From: Massilia pinisoli
Lineage (GTDB): Bacteria > Pseudomonadota > Gammaproteobacteria > Burkholderiales > Burkholderiaceae_D
Assembly (NCBI RefSeq): GCF_024753285.1
Contig: NZ_JANUGW010000003.1
Span: 248,001-312,000, forward strand
Reading direction: 5' to 3'
Length of the DNA stretch: 64,000 nucleotides
Of this stretch, positions 17,501-26,411 are shown piece by piece. Positions within the stretch are counted from its first letter, which is position 1, and each line of letters opens with the position of its first letter. A program made the translations under genes and the position numbers. The notes below the pieces were generated by a model. It had not been told where the DNA came from and did no database searches. It saw only the letters and a program-made list of their open reading frames with translations.

Positions 17501-20500
17501 GGCGGCCACGTTGTCCGGCACGGCGACGATATCGCCCATCGGCGGCGACTTCGTGATGCTGATGCCCACCGGCACCGGCACCTTCGCCGACAAGAACGCG
17601 GGCACCGGCAAGGCCGTTACCGTCTCCGGCTACTCGGTCTTCGGGTTCGATGCCGGCAACTACAATCTCGTCCAGCCGAGTGGCCTGGCGGCGAATATCA
17701 GCAAGGCGAACCTGGCCATCTCGGGTGTGACGGCCGCGAACAAGACCTACGACGGTACCGTGGCCGCCACGCTGTCCGGCACCGCGACCGTGGCCGCGAT
17801 CGGCAGCGACGTCGTGTCGGTGAACGGCACCGGCTCCGCCACGTTCGCCGACAAGAACGCCGGCACCGGCAAGGCCATCACGGTCAGCGGCTACACGCTG
17901 GGCGGGTCGGATGCGGGGAACTACAACGTCGTGCAGCCAAGCAGCCTGACGGCCAACATCACCAAGGCGGACCTGGCCATCACGGGCGTGATGGCCGCCA
18001 ACAAGACGTATGACGGCACGACGGCCGCCACGTTGACCGGCACCGCCGCCGTAGCCGCGCTCGGCGCCGACGCGGTGTCGGTGAGCGGCACCGGTACCGC
18101 CACGTTCGCCGACAAGAATGCGGGCACCGGCAAGGCGGTCGCCGTCTCCGGCTACAGCCTGGCGGGAACCGATGCGGGCAACTACAACGTCGTGCAGCCG
18201 AGCGGCTTGACCGCCGAGATCGCCAAGGCGAACCTTGCGCTGTCCGGCCTGTCGGTCGCGGGCAAGACGTATGACGGCACGACGGTGGCCACGCTGTCGG
18301 GCACCGCGACCGTGACTGCCATCGGCGGCGACGTCGTGTCGCTGTCCGGCACCGGCAGCGCCGCGTTCGTCGACAAGAACGCAGGCGCCAACAAGGCCGT
18401 CACCGTCTCGGGCTATACGCTCGGTGGCGCCGACGCCGGCAACTACAATCTCGTCGCGCCCGCCAGCCTGACGGCTTCGATCGGCAAGGCGGATCTGGCC
18501 ATCTCGGGCCTGGCGGCAGCAAACAAGACTTATGACGGCACCGCGGCCGCCACGCTGAACGGCACCGCAACCGTGTCCGCGATCGGCAGCGACGTCGTGT
18601 CGGTGAGCGGCGGGACAGCCACCTTCGCCGACAAGAACGCCGGCACCGGCAAGGCCGTCAACGTCTCCGGCTACAGCCTCGGCGGGCTCGATGCGGGCAA
18701 CTACAACGTCATCCAGCCGAGCGGCCTGACGGCCGACATCGCCAAGGCCAACGTGACGGTCTCAGGCGTGACGGCTGCGAACAAGACCTATGACGGCACG
18801 ACGGCCGCCACGTTGACCGGCACCGCGGCCGTGTCTGCGCTCGGCGCCGACGTGGTGGCGGTGAACGGCACCGGCAGCGCCACGTTCGCCGACAAGAACG
18901 CGGGCACCGGCAAGGCCGTCACCGTCACGGGCTACAGCCTCGGCGGGCTTGACGCGGGCAACTACAACCTCATCCAGCCGAGCGGTCTGACGGCCGAGAT
19001 CGCGAAGGCGAACCTGGCGCTGTCCGGCCTGTCCGTCGCGGGCAAGACGTATGACGGCACGACCGCCGCTGCGCTGTCCGGTACGGCGACGATATCCGCC
19101 ATCGGCGGCGACGCCGTGTCGCTGTCCGGCACCGGCAGCGCCGCGTTCGTCGACAAGAACGCCGGCGCCAACAAGGCGGTCACCGTCTCGGGCTATACGC
19201 TCTCCGGTCTCGATGCCGGCAACTACCGCCTCGTCGCGCCGGCCGGCCTGACGGCCTCGATCGGCAAGGCCAACGTGACCGTCTCGGGCGTGACGGCCGC
19301 CAGCAAGACCTATGACGGCACCGCGGCCGCCACGCTGAACGGCACCGCAACCGTGTCCGCGCTCGGCAGCGACGTCGTGTCGGTGAATGGCACCGGCACC
19401 GCCACGTTCGCCGACAAGAACGCCGGCGCCAATAAAGCCGTCAACGTTGGCGGCTACACGCTGGGCGGGGCGGACGCGGGCAACTACGCCGTCGTGCAGC
19501 CGAGCGGGCTGACGGCAGACATCAGCAAGGCGAACCTCGCCGTCTCCGGCGTGACCGCGACGAACAAGGTCTACGACGGCACCACGGCCGCCACGTTGAA
19601 CGGCACCGCGACCGTGACCGCGATCGGCAGCGACGTCGTGTCGGTGAGCAGCGGCACGGCTTCCTTCGCCGACAGGAATGCCGGTGCGAACAAAGCCGTC
19701 ACGGTCAGCGGCTACACGCTGGGCGGGGCGGACGCAGCGAACTACAACGTCATCCAGCCGAGCGGGCTGACGGCCGAGATCACGAAGGCCAGCGTGACCG
19801 TCTCGGGCGTGACGGCCGCGAACAAGGTCTACGACGGCACCGCGGCCGCCACGTTGAACGGCACGGCGACCGTGTCCGCCATCGGCAGCGACATCGTATC
19901 GGTGAACGGCACCGGCACCGCCGCCTTCCTCGACAAGAACGCGGGGACGAACAAAGCCGTCACGGTCAGCGGCTACACGCTGGGCGGGACGGACGCCGGC
20001 AACTACAACGTCATCCAGCCGAGCGGCCTGACGGCGGACATCGCGAAAGCCAACGTGACCGTCACGGGCGTGACGGCCGCGAACAAGGTCTACGACGGCA
20101 GCAAGGCCGCCACGCTGAACGGCACGGCGACCGTGTCCGCCATCGGCAGCGACGCCGTGTCGGTGAGCGGCGGCACGGCGGCCTTCGCCGACAAGAACGC
20201 CGGTGCGAACAAAGCCGTCACGGTCAACGGCTACACGCTTGGCGGGGCGGACGCCGGTAACTACAACATCATCCAGCCGAGCGGGCTGACGGCCGAGATC
20301 ACGAAGGCCAGCGTGACCGTCACGGGCGTGACGGCCGCGAACAAGGTCTACGACGGCACCAAGGCCGCCACGTTGAACGGCACCGCGACCGTGTCCGCCA
20401 TCGCCGGCGACGCCGTATCGGTGAGCGGCGGCACGGCGGCCTTCGCCGACAAGAACGCCGGCACGGGCAAGGCCGTCATCGCCTCCGGCTACACGCTGGC

Positions 20501-21122
20501 CGGGCTTGATGCCGGCAACTACGACCTCGTCCAGCCAACGGGCCTGTCGGCGGACATCACGCCGGCACGGCTGACCGTCAGCGGGATCGTCGCCGGCGAC
20601 AAGGTGTTCGACGGCAGCACCGCGGCCACCGTCAGCACGGCCGGCGCGGTGTTGCGCGGCAAAGTGGGCACGGACGACGTCACGCTGTCGTCCACGGGCG
20701 CGTTTGGCGATGCGGCCGTCGGTACCGGCAAGACGGTCAACCTGCACAATACCGTCGACGGGGCCGACGCCGGCAACTATGCGATCGTCGACCAGACCAC
20801 GGCGCTGGCCAGTATCACGCCGGCCGGGCTCCCCGCCACCGTCCGCGACGTCGTGACCCAGGTGCAGTCCACCGTCCTGCCGCCGCAGGCGAGCGCGCAG
20901 CCCGGTGCGTTGAACCTGTCGTCGACGGTGTCGGTGTCCGCATCCGGCGCCGGCCAGGGCCAGGACGGGACGCAGGACGCGGGCGACAAGGACAAGGCGC
21001 GCGGCGGCACCCTCAACCGATCGATCAACACGGTCATCGGCGCCGGCCCGTCGGCGCCGAGCCTGCACATCCAGAACGGCGGCCTGCAGCTCCCGCCGCT
21101 GGCGACCACTCTTACCGAATGA
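14571..21122 (+). CDS. two-partner secretion exoprotein (TpsA) with YDG repeats
   Basis: Protein of 2183 residues. The ATG at 14571 has AAGGAC five bases upstream and gives the extended signal peptide of type V secretion (MHRHASLNRIYRLVW, then a basic region and a hydrophobic core to about residue 55). The frame is open further upstream, but that part overlaps the Sel1 gene. The TPS domain follows, with the NPNGVLFG motif at 137-144. Residues 160-600 are Gly/Ala/Asn-rich beta-helix. Residues about 620-2085 are 17 YDG-type repeats of about 87 residues. The exoprotein should cross the outer membrane through the TpsB encoded next and act as a surface adhesin. The stop overlaps the TpsB start by four bases (ATGA). 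Confidence 0.93.
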   Translation: MHRHASLNRIYRLVWSHVHRTWVVVSETARGRGKRSSRKLLLATATLAVANLAQAGPLGGQVTAGTGTVQQSGNVTTVTQSTQNLSLTWQSFDTNASESVNFVQPSAGSIAVNRILDTNPTQFLGKLNANGQVYLINPNGVLFGEGAQVNVGGLVASTLDVADSALNGAARQFSGAGTGAIVNRGSITAAPGGYVAFVGNTVSNRGAIAAPAGTVALGAGSDVTLSFAGNSLVNMQVNRSTLDNLAENGGLIRANAGTVIMTAGARDAVLASVVNNTGIVEARSVQDVGGIIVLGGGAQTRTTNSGTLDASGTDAGAHGGTVKVLGDTVGLAGGSRIDVSGDAGGGLALVGGNFLGSGPERNAQNTTVAAGAAVNADAIRSGTGGQVAVWSDGTTQFHGAISARGGQAGGDGGHVETSGKILKVGGDASVNTLAPHGAAGDWLLDPQDLTIGGFNPGDGDIDGADVTNALQTSNVTIKTSVFGVSCAGAFSCSSGHAGNGDIILADGALIGGGNWTSGTTLTLSAYRNIDVRGTANIDAGFGTGSIVLRADNAGTGVGTVLFSNISNVWGNPFGTVKIYYNPTNYATPTNYAMLNDGFGNATIQGANLYTYMLVNVTGTVANKTYDGTTAATVSGLAVLGGAPAGITFDTSGATAVFADKNAGTNKAVTISGVSLSGASASMYALNALDTKTATINKANLAVSGVSAAGKTYDGTTAAALTGTATVAAIGGDVVAVSGAGTGTFADKNVGSGKAVTVSGYTLTGAGAGNYTIVQPTGLTANITKANLSVTGVTAANKIYDGTTAATLNGTPTVTALGSDVVSLGGTGTATFADKNAGAGKAVTVGGYSLSGTDAGNYNLVQPAGLMATINKANLAVSGISAANKTYDGTTAATLTGTATVSAIGSDVVSVSGTGTGTFAIKNVGTGKAVTVSGYSLSGADAGNYNVVQPSGLTADVTKANLAITGVTAVNKTYDGTAAATLSGTATISPIGGDFVMLMPTGTGTFADKNAGTGKAVTVSGYSVFGFDAGNYNLVQPSGLAANISKANLAISGVTAANKTYDGTVAATLSGTATVAAIGSDVVSVNGTGSATFADKNAGTGKAITVSGYTLGGSDAGNYNVVQPSSLTANITKADLAITGVMAANKTYDGTTAATLTGTAAVAALGADAVSVSGTGTATFADKNAGTGKAVAVSGYSLAGTDAGNYNVVQPSGLTAEIAKANLALSGLSVAGKTYDGTTVATLSGTATVTAIGGDVVSLSGTGSAAFVDKNAGANKAVTVSGYTLGGADAGNYNLVAPASLTASIGKADLAISGLAAANKTYDGTAAATLNGTATVSAIGSDVVSVSGGTATFADKNAGTGKAVNVSGYSLGGLDAGNYNVIQPSGLTADIAKANVTVSGVTAANKTYDGTTAATLTGTAAVSALGADVVAVNGTGSATFADKNAGTGKAVTVTGYSLGGLDAGNYNLIQPSGLTAEIAKANLALSGLSVAGKTYDGTTAAALSGTATISAIGGDAVSLSGTGSAAFVDKNAGANKAVTVSGYTLSGLDAGNYRLVAPAGLTASIGKANVTVSGVTAASKTYDGTAAATLNGTATVSALGSDVVSVNGTGTATFADKNAGANKAVNVGGYTLGGADAGNYAVVQPSGLTADISKANLAVSGVTATNKVYDGTTAATLNGTATVTAIGSDVVSVSSGTASFADRNAGANKAVTVSGYTLGGADAANYNVIQPSGLTAEITKASVTVSGVTAANKVYDGTAAATLNGTATVSAIGSDIVSVNGTGTAAFLDKNAGTNKAVTVSGYTLGGTDAGNYNVIQPSGLTADIAKANVTVTGVTAANKVYDGSKAATLNGTATVSAIGSDAVSVSGGTAAFADKNAGANKAVTVNGYTLGGADAGNYNIIQPSGLTAEITKASVTVTGVTAANKVYDGTKAATLNGTATVSAIAGDAVSVSGGTAAFADKNAGTGKAVIASGYTLAGLDAGNYDLVQPTGLSADITPARLTVSGIVAGDKVFDGSTAATVSTAGAVLRGKVGTDDVTLSSTGAFGDAAVGTGKTVNLHNTVDGADAGNYAIVDQTTALASITPAGLPATVRDVVTQVQSTVLPPQASAQPGALNLSSTVSVSASGAGQGQDGTQDAGDKDKARGGTLNRSINTVIGAGPSAPSLHIQNGGLQLPPLATTLTE
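16430..20830 (+). repeat. array of 17 YDG repeats, about 260 bases each
   Basis: Each unit encodes about 87 residues with the order K-x-YDGTTAATL, a GTATVSAIG stretch, FADKNAGTGKAV, GY-L-G-DAGNY and QPSGLTA-I. The first and last copies are the most divergent; the last has VFDG in place of YDG. Copies 12-16 are very similar at the DNA level, which points to recent expansion or gene conversion. These are in-frame protein repeats, not a CRISPR. Confidence 0.93.
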
Positions 21123-22819
21123 AGCCCATGACTCTTGCAAACCAACCGCGCCTCCTGTTGACGCCCCTCGCCGCCGCACTGCTGCTCGCGGCGACGGGCG
21201 CGCACGCGGACCAGGCCGGCGTGCCGAACGCCGGCGAAATCCTGCGGCAGCTGCAGCCGGCCGCGCCGGCGGCGCCGCCATCGAACCAGCCCGGGCTGCA
21301 GGTGCGGCAGGCGGACAGCGGCGCGGCGCCGGCATCGGTGCCGTTCGCGGTCAAGACAGTGCGCATCGTCGGCAATACCGGCTTTTCCACCGACACGCTG
21401 CATGCGCTGGTGGCCGATGCGGAAGGGCGGACGATGACGCTGGCGGCGCTGCAGGCACTCGCGGGTCGCATCACGGATTACTACCAGCGCCACGGCTTTC
21501 CCCTGAGCCGCGCGATCATCCCGGCCCAGAAGATCGCCGACGGCACGGTGACGATCGAGGTGCTGGAAGCGCGCTACGGCAAGGTCGCCGTGAACAACGG
21601 CAGCCGCGTGAACGACACCTTGCTTGCGGCCACCGCGGCCCCGCTGCAAAGCGGCCAGCCGATCGCGAACCGCGAGCTGGACCGCGTCCTGCTGCTGCTG
21701 TCCGACATCCCCGGCGTGACCGTGAACGCGGTGCTGAAACCGGGCGCCGAGGTGGGGACGTCCGACATCGACGTCGTCATGGGCCAGAGCGCTTCGTCCG
21801 CCGCGACGCTGGCCGCGGACAACTACGGCAACCGCTACATCGGCCGCGCGCGCGTGGGCGCGTCGATCGACGTGTTCAGTCCCCTGCATCACGGCGACGT
21901 CCTCGGTATCAGCGTGATCTCGACCGGTACCGACATGAACTACGGCCGCCTCGCCTACGACACGCTGCTGGACGGCGGCGGCGACCGCATCGGCGTCTCG
22001 TATTCGTTCGTGCACTACAAGCTGGGCGGGGAGGTCAGCGCGCTCGATGCGCATGGCACGGCGGGCGTCGCGAGCGCCTGGATCCGGCATCCGCTCCTGC
22101 GCAGCAAGACGGCGAACGCGTACGTCCAGGCCCAGTACGACGACAAGCGCCTGCGCGACCGCGTCGGCGTCACCGACACCCGCACCGACCGCACCCTGGG
22201 CAACTGGGTGCTGACCCTGAACGGCGACGTGCGCGACGACGTGTTGGCCGGCGGCGTGACCGTCTGGAACGTGGCGTGGACGGCAGGGCGTACAGGGTTC
22301 GACGACGCGGCCGCCGGGGAGGCCGACGCCGCGTCGGCGCGCACGCGCGGCGGATTCTCGAAGTGGAACGCGAACGTCTCGCGCATCCAGAGCGTGGGCG
22401 GGCACGACACGCTGTACCTGAACGCGGCCGCGCAATGGGCCGATGCGAACCTCGATTCGGCGGAAAAGATGACGGTGGGCGGACCGTACACGGTACGCGC
22501 CTATGACGTCGGCGCAGTGTCGAGCGACACCGGCGCGTTCGCCTCGGCCGAACTGCGCCACGACTTCGGCACGTCCGCGGCGGGGCGCTGGCAGGCCGCC
22601 GCCTTCGTCGAGGGCGCCCACGTCAAGATCAACCGCCATCCGTGGACCGCGGCCGACAACACGGCCAGCCTGTCGGGCGCCGGCCTGGGCCTGATCTGGG
22701 ACGGCCCGAACGGCTGGCGCGCCAGCCTGTCGGTGGCGGCGCCGATCGGCGCCAAGTCCGCGCTGCTCGCGTCGACGTCGTCGGTACGGGCCTGGGCCAT
22801 CGTGAACAAGCCGTTCTGA
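21119..22819 (+). CDS. two-partner secretion transporter (TpsB, FhaC/ShlB family)
   Basis: Protein of 566 residues. A signal peptide ends near AHA (residue 30). A proline/alanine linker leads to the POTRA region at about 75-230, starting VPFAVKTVRIVGN. The last 330 residues are a 16-strand barrel ending in a C-terminal Phe, as outer membrane proteins do. The loop-6 motif VRGY of the Omp85 superfamily appears as VRAY near residue 460. It secretes the TpsA encoded upstream, with which it overlaps by four bases, so both are translated from one message. A second in-frame ATG nine bases downstream is an alternative start. Confidence 0.93.
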   Translation: MKPMTLANQPRLLLTPLAAALLLAATGAHADQAGVPNAGEILRQLQPAAPAAPPSNQPGLQVRQADSGAAPASVPFAVKTVRIVGNTGFSTDTLHALVADAEGRTMTLAALQALAGRITDYYQRHGFPLSRAIIPAQKIADGTVTIEVLEARYGKVAVNNGSRVNDTLLAATAAPLQSGQPIANRELDRVLLLLSDIPGVTVNAVLKPGAEVGTSDIDVVMGQSASSAATLAADNYGNRYIGRARVGASIDVFSPLHHGDVLGISVISTGTDMNYGRLAYDTLLDGGGDRIGVSYSFVHYKLGGEVSALDAHGTAGVASAWIRHPLLRSKTANAYVQAQYDDKRLRDRVGVTDTRTDRTLGNWVLTLNGDVRDDVLAGGVTVWNVAWTAGRTGFDDAAAGEADAASARTRGGFSKWNANVSRIQSVGGHDTLYLNAAAQWADANLDSAEKMTVGGPYTVRAYDVGAVSSDTGAFASAELRHDFGTSAAGRWQAAAFVEGAHVKINRHPWTAADNTASLSGAGLGLIWDGPNGWRASLSVAAPIGAKSALLASTSSVRAWAIVNKPF

Positions 22820-22841
22820 GCGCGTGCCATGGCCGGGCGGG

Positions 22842-23792
22842 TCACGTCTCCCGGTCCGCCACGTCGTGGCCCCTATGCTGCGCAAAGCGCTCGAACGCCT
22901 GCGCTAAAAAGGCAACCAGCGTGCGCACGCGTGCCGACTGATGCTGGTGCTGCGGGTAGATCGCATAAATGTCGGCATCGGGCGTCCGGTACTGCGGCAG
23001 CACCTGCACGAGGCGTCCGCTCTCGAGGTAACGCTCGATATCCCATTCCGCGCGCATCAGGATGCCATGGCCGTCGAGCGCCCAGTTCACGGCAATCTCG
23101 CCATCGTTCGTCGTCAGGTTGCCGCGCACCTTGACCAATTCGCCGGGGCCACCGTCGCCGCGGGCCCGGTGCAGGCGCCACGTGCCGTACGCCTCGTCGC
23201 CCTGGCGGATGCAGATGCAGTTGTGGCGCACGAGGTCCGACGGTAGCGCAGGCGCGCCATGCGCCGCGAGATACCTGGGCGCGGCGCACAACAGGCGCCG
23301 GTTGTTCGCCAGTTTCTTCGCGATGACGCGCGCGTCGCCAGGCTCTCCGAAACGGATGCAGACGTCGAACTGGTCGTCCGTCAGCGGCGGCGGCTTCACC
23401 GATAACTGCAGCTGCACGTCGACGTGCGGATAGGTCAGGACGTACTGCGAGATCGCCGGCGCGACGTGCAGGCGGCCGAAGCCCAAGGTCGCATTCACGC
23501 GCAACTGCCCCTTCGGCTGATCCTTCGACGCGCTCAGCAACTGGTCCAGGTCGGCAATCTCTCCCAGTATCCGGCGGGCGTGATCGAGCAGCACTTCGCC
23601 GTCCGGCGTCAGGCTCATGCGACGTGTCGTGCGGTTCACCAGCGGCACGCCCAGCCGCGATTCCATCTGCGACAAGCGCTTGCTGACGGCGGCCGTGCTG
23701 ATGCCCAGTTCGCGCGCCGCGCCGCTCAGGCTGCCACACGTGCCCAAGGAGACAAAAAAGCCCAGTTCCGCCGGTTGGATGCCGCTGCTCAT
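22842..23792 (-). CDS. LysR-type regulator of the tartrate/D-malate locus
   Basis: Protein of 316 residues with an N-terminal winged HTH (GSLSGAARELGISTAAVSKRLSQ at about 20-42) and an effector-binding domain from about 90 to 300. It is divergent from the tartrate dehydrogenase gene, the arrangement of ttuA in tartrate operons and dmlR in E. coli. The group within LysR looks like the DmlR/CrgA type. It most likely activates the three downstream genes in response to tartrate or malate. A palindrome eight bases before its start is the probable binding site. Confidence 0.88.
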   Translation of the reverse strand: MSSGIQPAELGFFVSLGTCGSLSGAARELGISTAAVSKRLSQMESRLGVPLVNRTTRRMSLTPDGEVLLDHARRILGEIADLDQLLSASKDQPKGQLRVNATLGFGRLHVAPAISQYVLTYPHVDVQLQLSVKPPPLTDDQFDVCIRFGEPGDARVIAKKLANNRRLLCAAPRYLAAHGAPALPSDLVRHNCICIRQGDEAYGTWRLHRARGDGGPGELVKVRGNLTTNDGEIAVNWALDGHGILMRAEWDIERYLESGRLVQVLPQYRTPDADIYAIYPQHQHQSARVRTLVAFLAQAFERFAQHRGHDVADRET

Positions 23793-23800
23793 CTGGATTC

Positions 23801-23815
23801 TTAACTTGAAGTTAA
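23801..23815. promoter_or_regulatory. probable LysR operator
   Basis: TTAACTT-G-AAGTTAA is a perfect palindrome with a single central base, fitting the T-N11-A pattern of LysR sites. It lies eight bases before the regulator start and 89 bases before the tartrate dehydrogenase start. It should serve autoregulation and activation of the divergent operon. Confidence 0.65.
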
Positions 23816-23904
23816 AGACAGATTGAGTCTAGCCACCATTCATGCGCCCGTCCAGCCCATAGAGTGTCTTCATCGCTTCACTTCACCAGACAGGAGACAG
23901 GACC

Positions 23905-24990
23905 ATGAAGACGTACCAGATCGCGACGATCCCCGGCGACGGCATCGGCAAAGAAGTCGTGCCGGCAGGCCGAGAAGTGCTGGAGGCGCTGGCCGCCGGC
24001 AACCGCACGTTCACATTCGCCTTCGAGGATTTCGACTGGGGCGGCGATTACTATCGCACGCACGGGGTCATGATGCCGGAGGACGGCCTCGACGCCCTGC
24101 GCGGCAAGGACGCGATCCTGTTCGGCTCGGCCGGCGACCCGGACATCCCCGACCACATCACCCTGTGGGGCCTGCGCCTGAAGATCTGCCAGGGCTTCGA
24201 CCAGTATGCCAACGTGCGCCCGACGCGCATCCTGCCCGGCATCGACGGTCCGCTGAAGCGCTGCGCGCCGGACGACCTGAACTGGGTGATCGTGCGCGAA
24301 AACTCGGAAGGCGAGTATTCGGGCGTGGGCGGCCGCGTGCACCAGGGCCATCCGATCGAGGCCGCCACGGACGTCAGCATGATGACCCGTGTCGGCGTCG
24401 AGCGCATCCTGCGCTTCGCATTCAAGCTGGCCCAGTCGCGGCCACGCAAGCAGCTGACCGTCATCACCAAGAGCAATGCGCAGCGTCATGCGATGGTGAT
24501 GTGGGACGAGGTGGCGGTGCAGGTCGCGCAGGACTTCCCGGACGTGAAATGGGACAAGGAACTGGTCGATGCGGCCACCGCGCGCATGGTCAACCGTCCG
24601 GCCACGCTGGACACCATCGTCGCCACCAATCTGCACGCCGACATCCTTTCCGACCTGGCCGCCGCGCTGGCCGGCAGCCTCGGGATCGCACCGACCGGCA
24701 ACATCGACCCGGAGCGCCGCTATCCGTCCATGTTCGAGCCGATCCACGGCTCCGCGTTCGACATCATGGGCAAGGGCCTGGCCAATCCGATCGGTACGTT
24801 CTGGTCCGTCGTGATGCTGCTCGAGCACCTCGGCGAACACGAGGCGGCGCAGCAGGTCATGCGCGCCATCGAAAGCGTCACTGCCACGCCCGCGCTGCAC
24901 ACGCGCGACCTGGGCGGCACCGCCACTACGGCGGACGTCACCCGCGCCGTGTGCGCGTTCCTGACCCGCGATCAGCGCGTCGCCGCCTGA
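23905..24990 (+). CDS. ttuC: tartrate dehydrogenase / D-malate dehydrogenase
   Basis: Protein of 361 residues in the isocitrate/isopropylmalate dehydrogenase superfamily. The N-terminal [10 protein letters not shown], the substrate loop RPTRILPGI near 108, the metal-binding acidic cluster in [19 protein letters not shown] near 245 and [10 protein letters not shown] near 275 are all present. This group (TtuC, DmlA/YeaU) oxidises tartrate to oxaloglycolate or D-malate to pyruvate with NAD. GACAGGAC precedes the ATG. Association with a DctA transporter and a glycerate kinase/hydroxypyruvate reductase favours tartrate as one substrate. Which substrate is physiological cannot be decided from sequence. 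Confidence 0.9.
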   Translation: MKTYQIATIPGDGIGKEVVPAGREVLEALAAGNRTFTFAFEDFDWGGDYYRTHGVMMPEDGLDALRGKDAILFGSAGDPDIPDHITLWGLRLKICQGFDQYANVRPTRILPGIDGPLKRCAPDDLNWVIVRENSEGEYSGVGGRVHQGHPIEAATDVSMMTRVGVERILRFAFKLAQSRPRKQLTVITKSNAQRHAMVMWDEVAVQVAQDFPDVKWDKELVDAATARMVNRPATLDTIVATNLHADILSDLAAALAGSLGIAPTGNIDPERRYPSMFEPIHGSAFDIMGKGLANPIGTFWSVVMLLEHLGEHEAAQQVMRAIESVTATPALHTRDLGGTATTADVTRAVCAFLTRDQRVAA

Positions 24991-25061
24991 CGGCCCCGAT
25001 GCGTCGCGTCTTACCGGCCGCAAGAGCCTGGAAGCGCGACGTGCAAACCCCAGGAGACATC

Positions 25062-26411
25062 ATGGCCAAATCCTTTTTCGGAAGACTGTACGTCCAGGTT
25101 CTGATTGGCGTCATCGCCGGTGGTCTGCTCGGCTACCTCTACCCCAGGCTCGGCACCGACCTGAAGCCGCTGGGCGACCTGTTCATCCGGCTCATCAAGA
25201 TGGTGTTCGCGCCGGTGATTTTCGCAATGGTGGTGCTGGGCATCGCCAAGATGGAAAGCCTGAAGGAACTGGGGCGCGTCGGCGCGCGTGCCCTGATCTA
25301 TTTCGAAGTCATGTCGACGTTCGCCCTGCTGCTCGGCCTGATCGTCGTGAACGTGATCCAGCCCGGTGTGGGCATGAACGTCGACCCCGCCCACCTGGAC
25401 ACCAAGAGCATCAGCAGCTACACGGCGGCGGCCGCGAAATCGACGGGCTTCGTCGACTTCCTGCTGAACATGGTGCCAACCAGCGCGCTCGACGCCCTGG
25501 CCAGGAACGACATCCTGCAGATCCTCGTGTTCGGCACGATGTTCGGCATCGCGTTGTCGCGCATGGGGCGTCATGCGAAGCCCGTGGTCGACATGCTGGA
25601 AGCGTTCAACACCGGCATGTTCATCGTGCTGGGCATGGTCATGCGGATCGCACCGGTGGCCGCGTTCGGCGCCATCGCCTTCACGGTCGGGAAGTACGGC
25701 CTCGGTTCGCTGCTGTCGCTCGGCCAGCTGATGGGCTCCATGTACCTGACCTGCGTGGCGTTCGTGTTCGTCGTGCTGGGGGCCGTCGCCCGGATCTCCG
25801 GCTTCAGCCTGTGGAAACTGCTGCGCTTCCTGCGCGAGGAGATCTTCACGGTGCTCGGCACCAGCTCGTCGGAATCCGTGGTGCCGCAGCTGATGAAGAA
25901 GCTGGAGCACCTGGGCGTGGCGAAACCGGTGGTGGGCCTGGTCGTGCCGGCCGGCGTCACGTTCAACCCCGATGGCCAGTGCATCTACTACACGATGGCC
26001 GCGATCTTCATCGCGCAGGCCACCAACACGCCGCTGACGCTGATGGACCAGCTGGTCGTGCTGGGCGTGCTGATGATCACGTCGAAAGGCTCGGCGGGCG
26101 TGACGGGCTCCGGCTTCATCACCTTGGCTGCCACGTTGGCATCGATGGGCAAGATCCCCGTGGCCGGCATGGTGCTGCTGCTGGGCGTCGACCGCTTCAT
26201 GTCCGAAGCGCGTGCCATCACGAACACGATCGGTAACGCGGTCGGCACTGTCGTCGTGGCCCGCTGGGTCGGCGCCGTCGACCGTGCGCGGATGGCGCGT
26301 GTGCTCGATGGCGCCGACCCGGCATGCGACCAGGAGGCGGCGCCGCAGGTGAGCGAAGTGCGCGACGATGCCATGGTAAGCCTGGCGAAACCGCAGAATC
26401 TGTCGGCATGA
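25062..26411 (+). CDS. dctA: C4-dicarboxylate:proton/sodium symporter DctA
   Basis: Protein of 449 residues of the DAACS (SLC1) family, about eight membrane helices and two re-entrant loops. The serine-rich loop [12 protein letters not shown] near 265-276 and the helix with [13 protein letters not shown] near 301-313 are diagnostic of DctA. AGGAG lies five bases before the ATG at 25062; the reading frame is open far upstream but there it overlaps the dehydrogenase gene. It should import tartrate, malate, succinate or fumarate for the enzymes encoded on each side. Confidence 0.93.
   Translation: MAKSFFGRLYVQVLIGVIAGGLLGYLYPRLGTDLKPLGDLFIRLIKMVFAPVIFAMVVLGIAKMESLKELGRVGARALIYFEVMSTFALLLGLIVVNVIQPGVGMNVDPAHLDTKSISSYTAAAAKSTGFVDFLLNMVPTSALDALARNDILQILVFGTMFGIALSRMGRHAKPVVDMLEAFNTGMFIVLGMVMRIAPVAAFGAIAFTVGKYGLGSLLSLGQLMGSMYLTCVAFVFVVLGAVARISGFSLWKLLRFLREEIFTVLGTSSSESVVPQLMKKLEHLGVAKPVVGLVVPAGVTFNPDGQCIYYTMAAIFIAQATNTPLTLMDQLVVLGVLMITSKGSAGVTGSGFITLAATLASMGKIPVAGMVLLLGVDRFMSEARAITNTIGNAVGTVVVARWVGAVDRARMARVLDGADPACDQEAAPQVSEVRDDAMVSLAKPQNLSA

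Noticed and set aside
16430..20830. CRISPR-like regular repeats
   Set aside because: Units are about 260 bases, in frame and protein coding, with no short repeat-spacer pattern and no cas genes.
14532..21335. Very long antisense frames opposite the exoprotein gene (508 and 857 codons)
   Set aside because: They are products of high GC and of the repeat periodicity; composition is Arg/Ala/Gly/His-rich without domains, and the sense frame has clear domains throughout.
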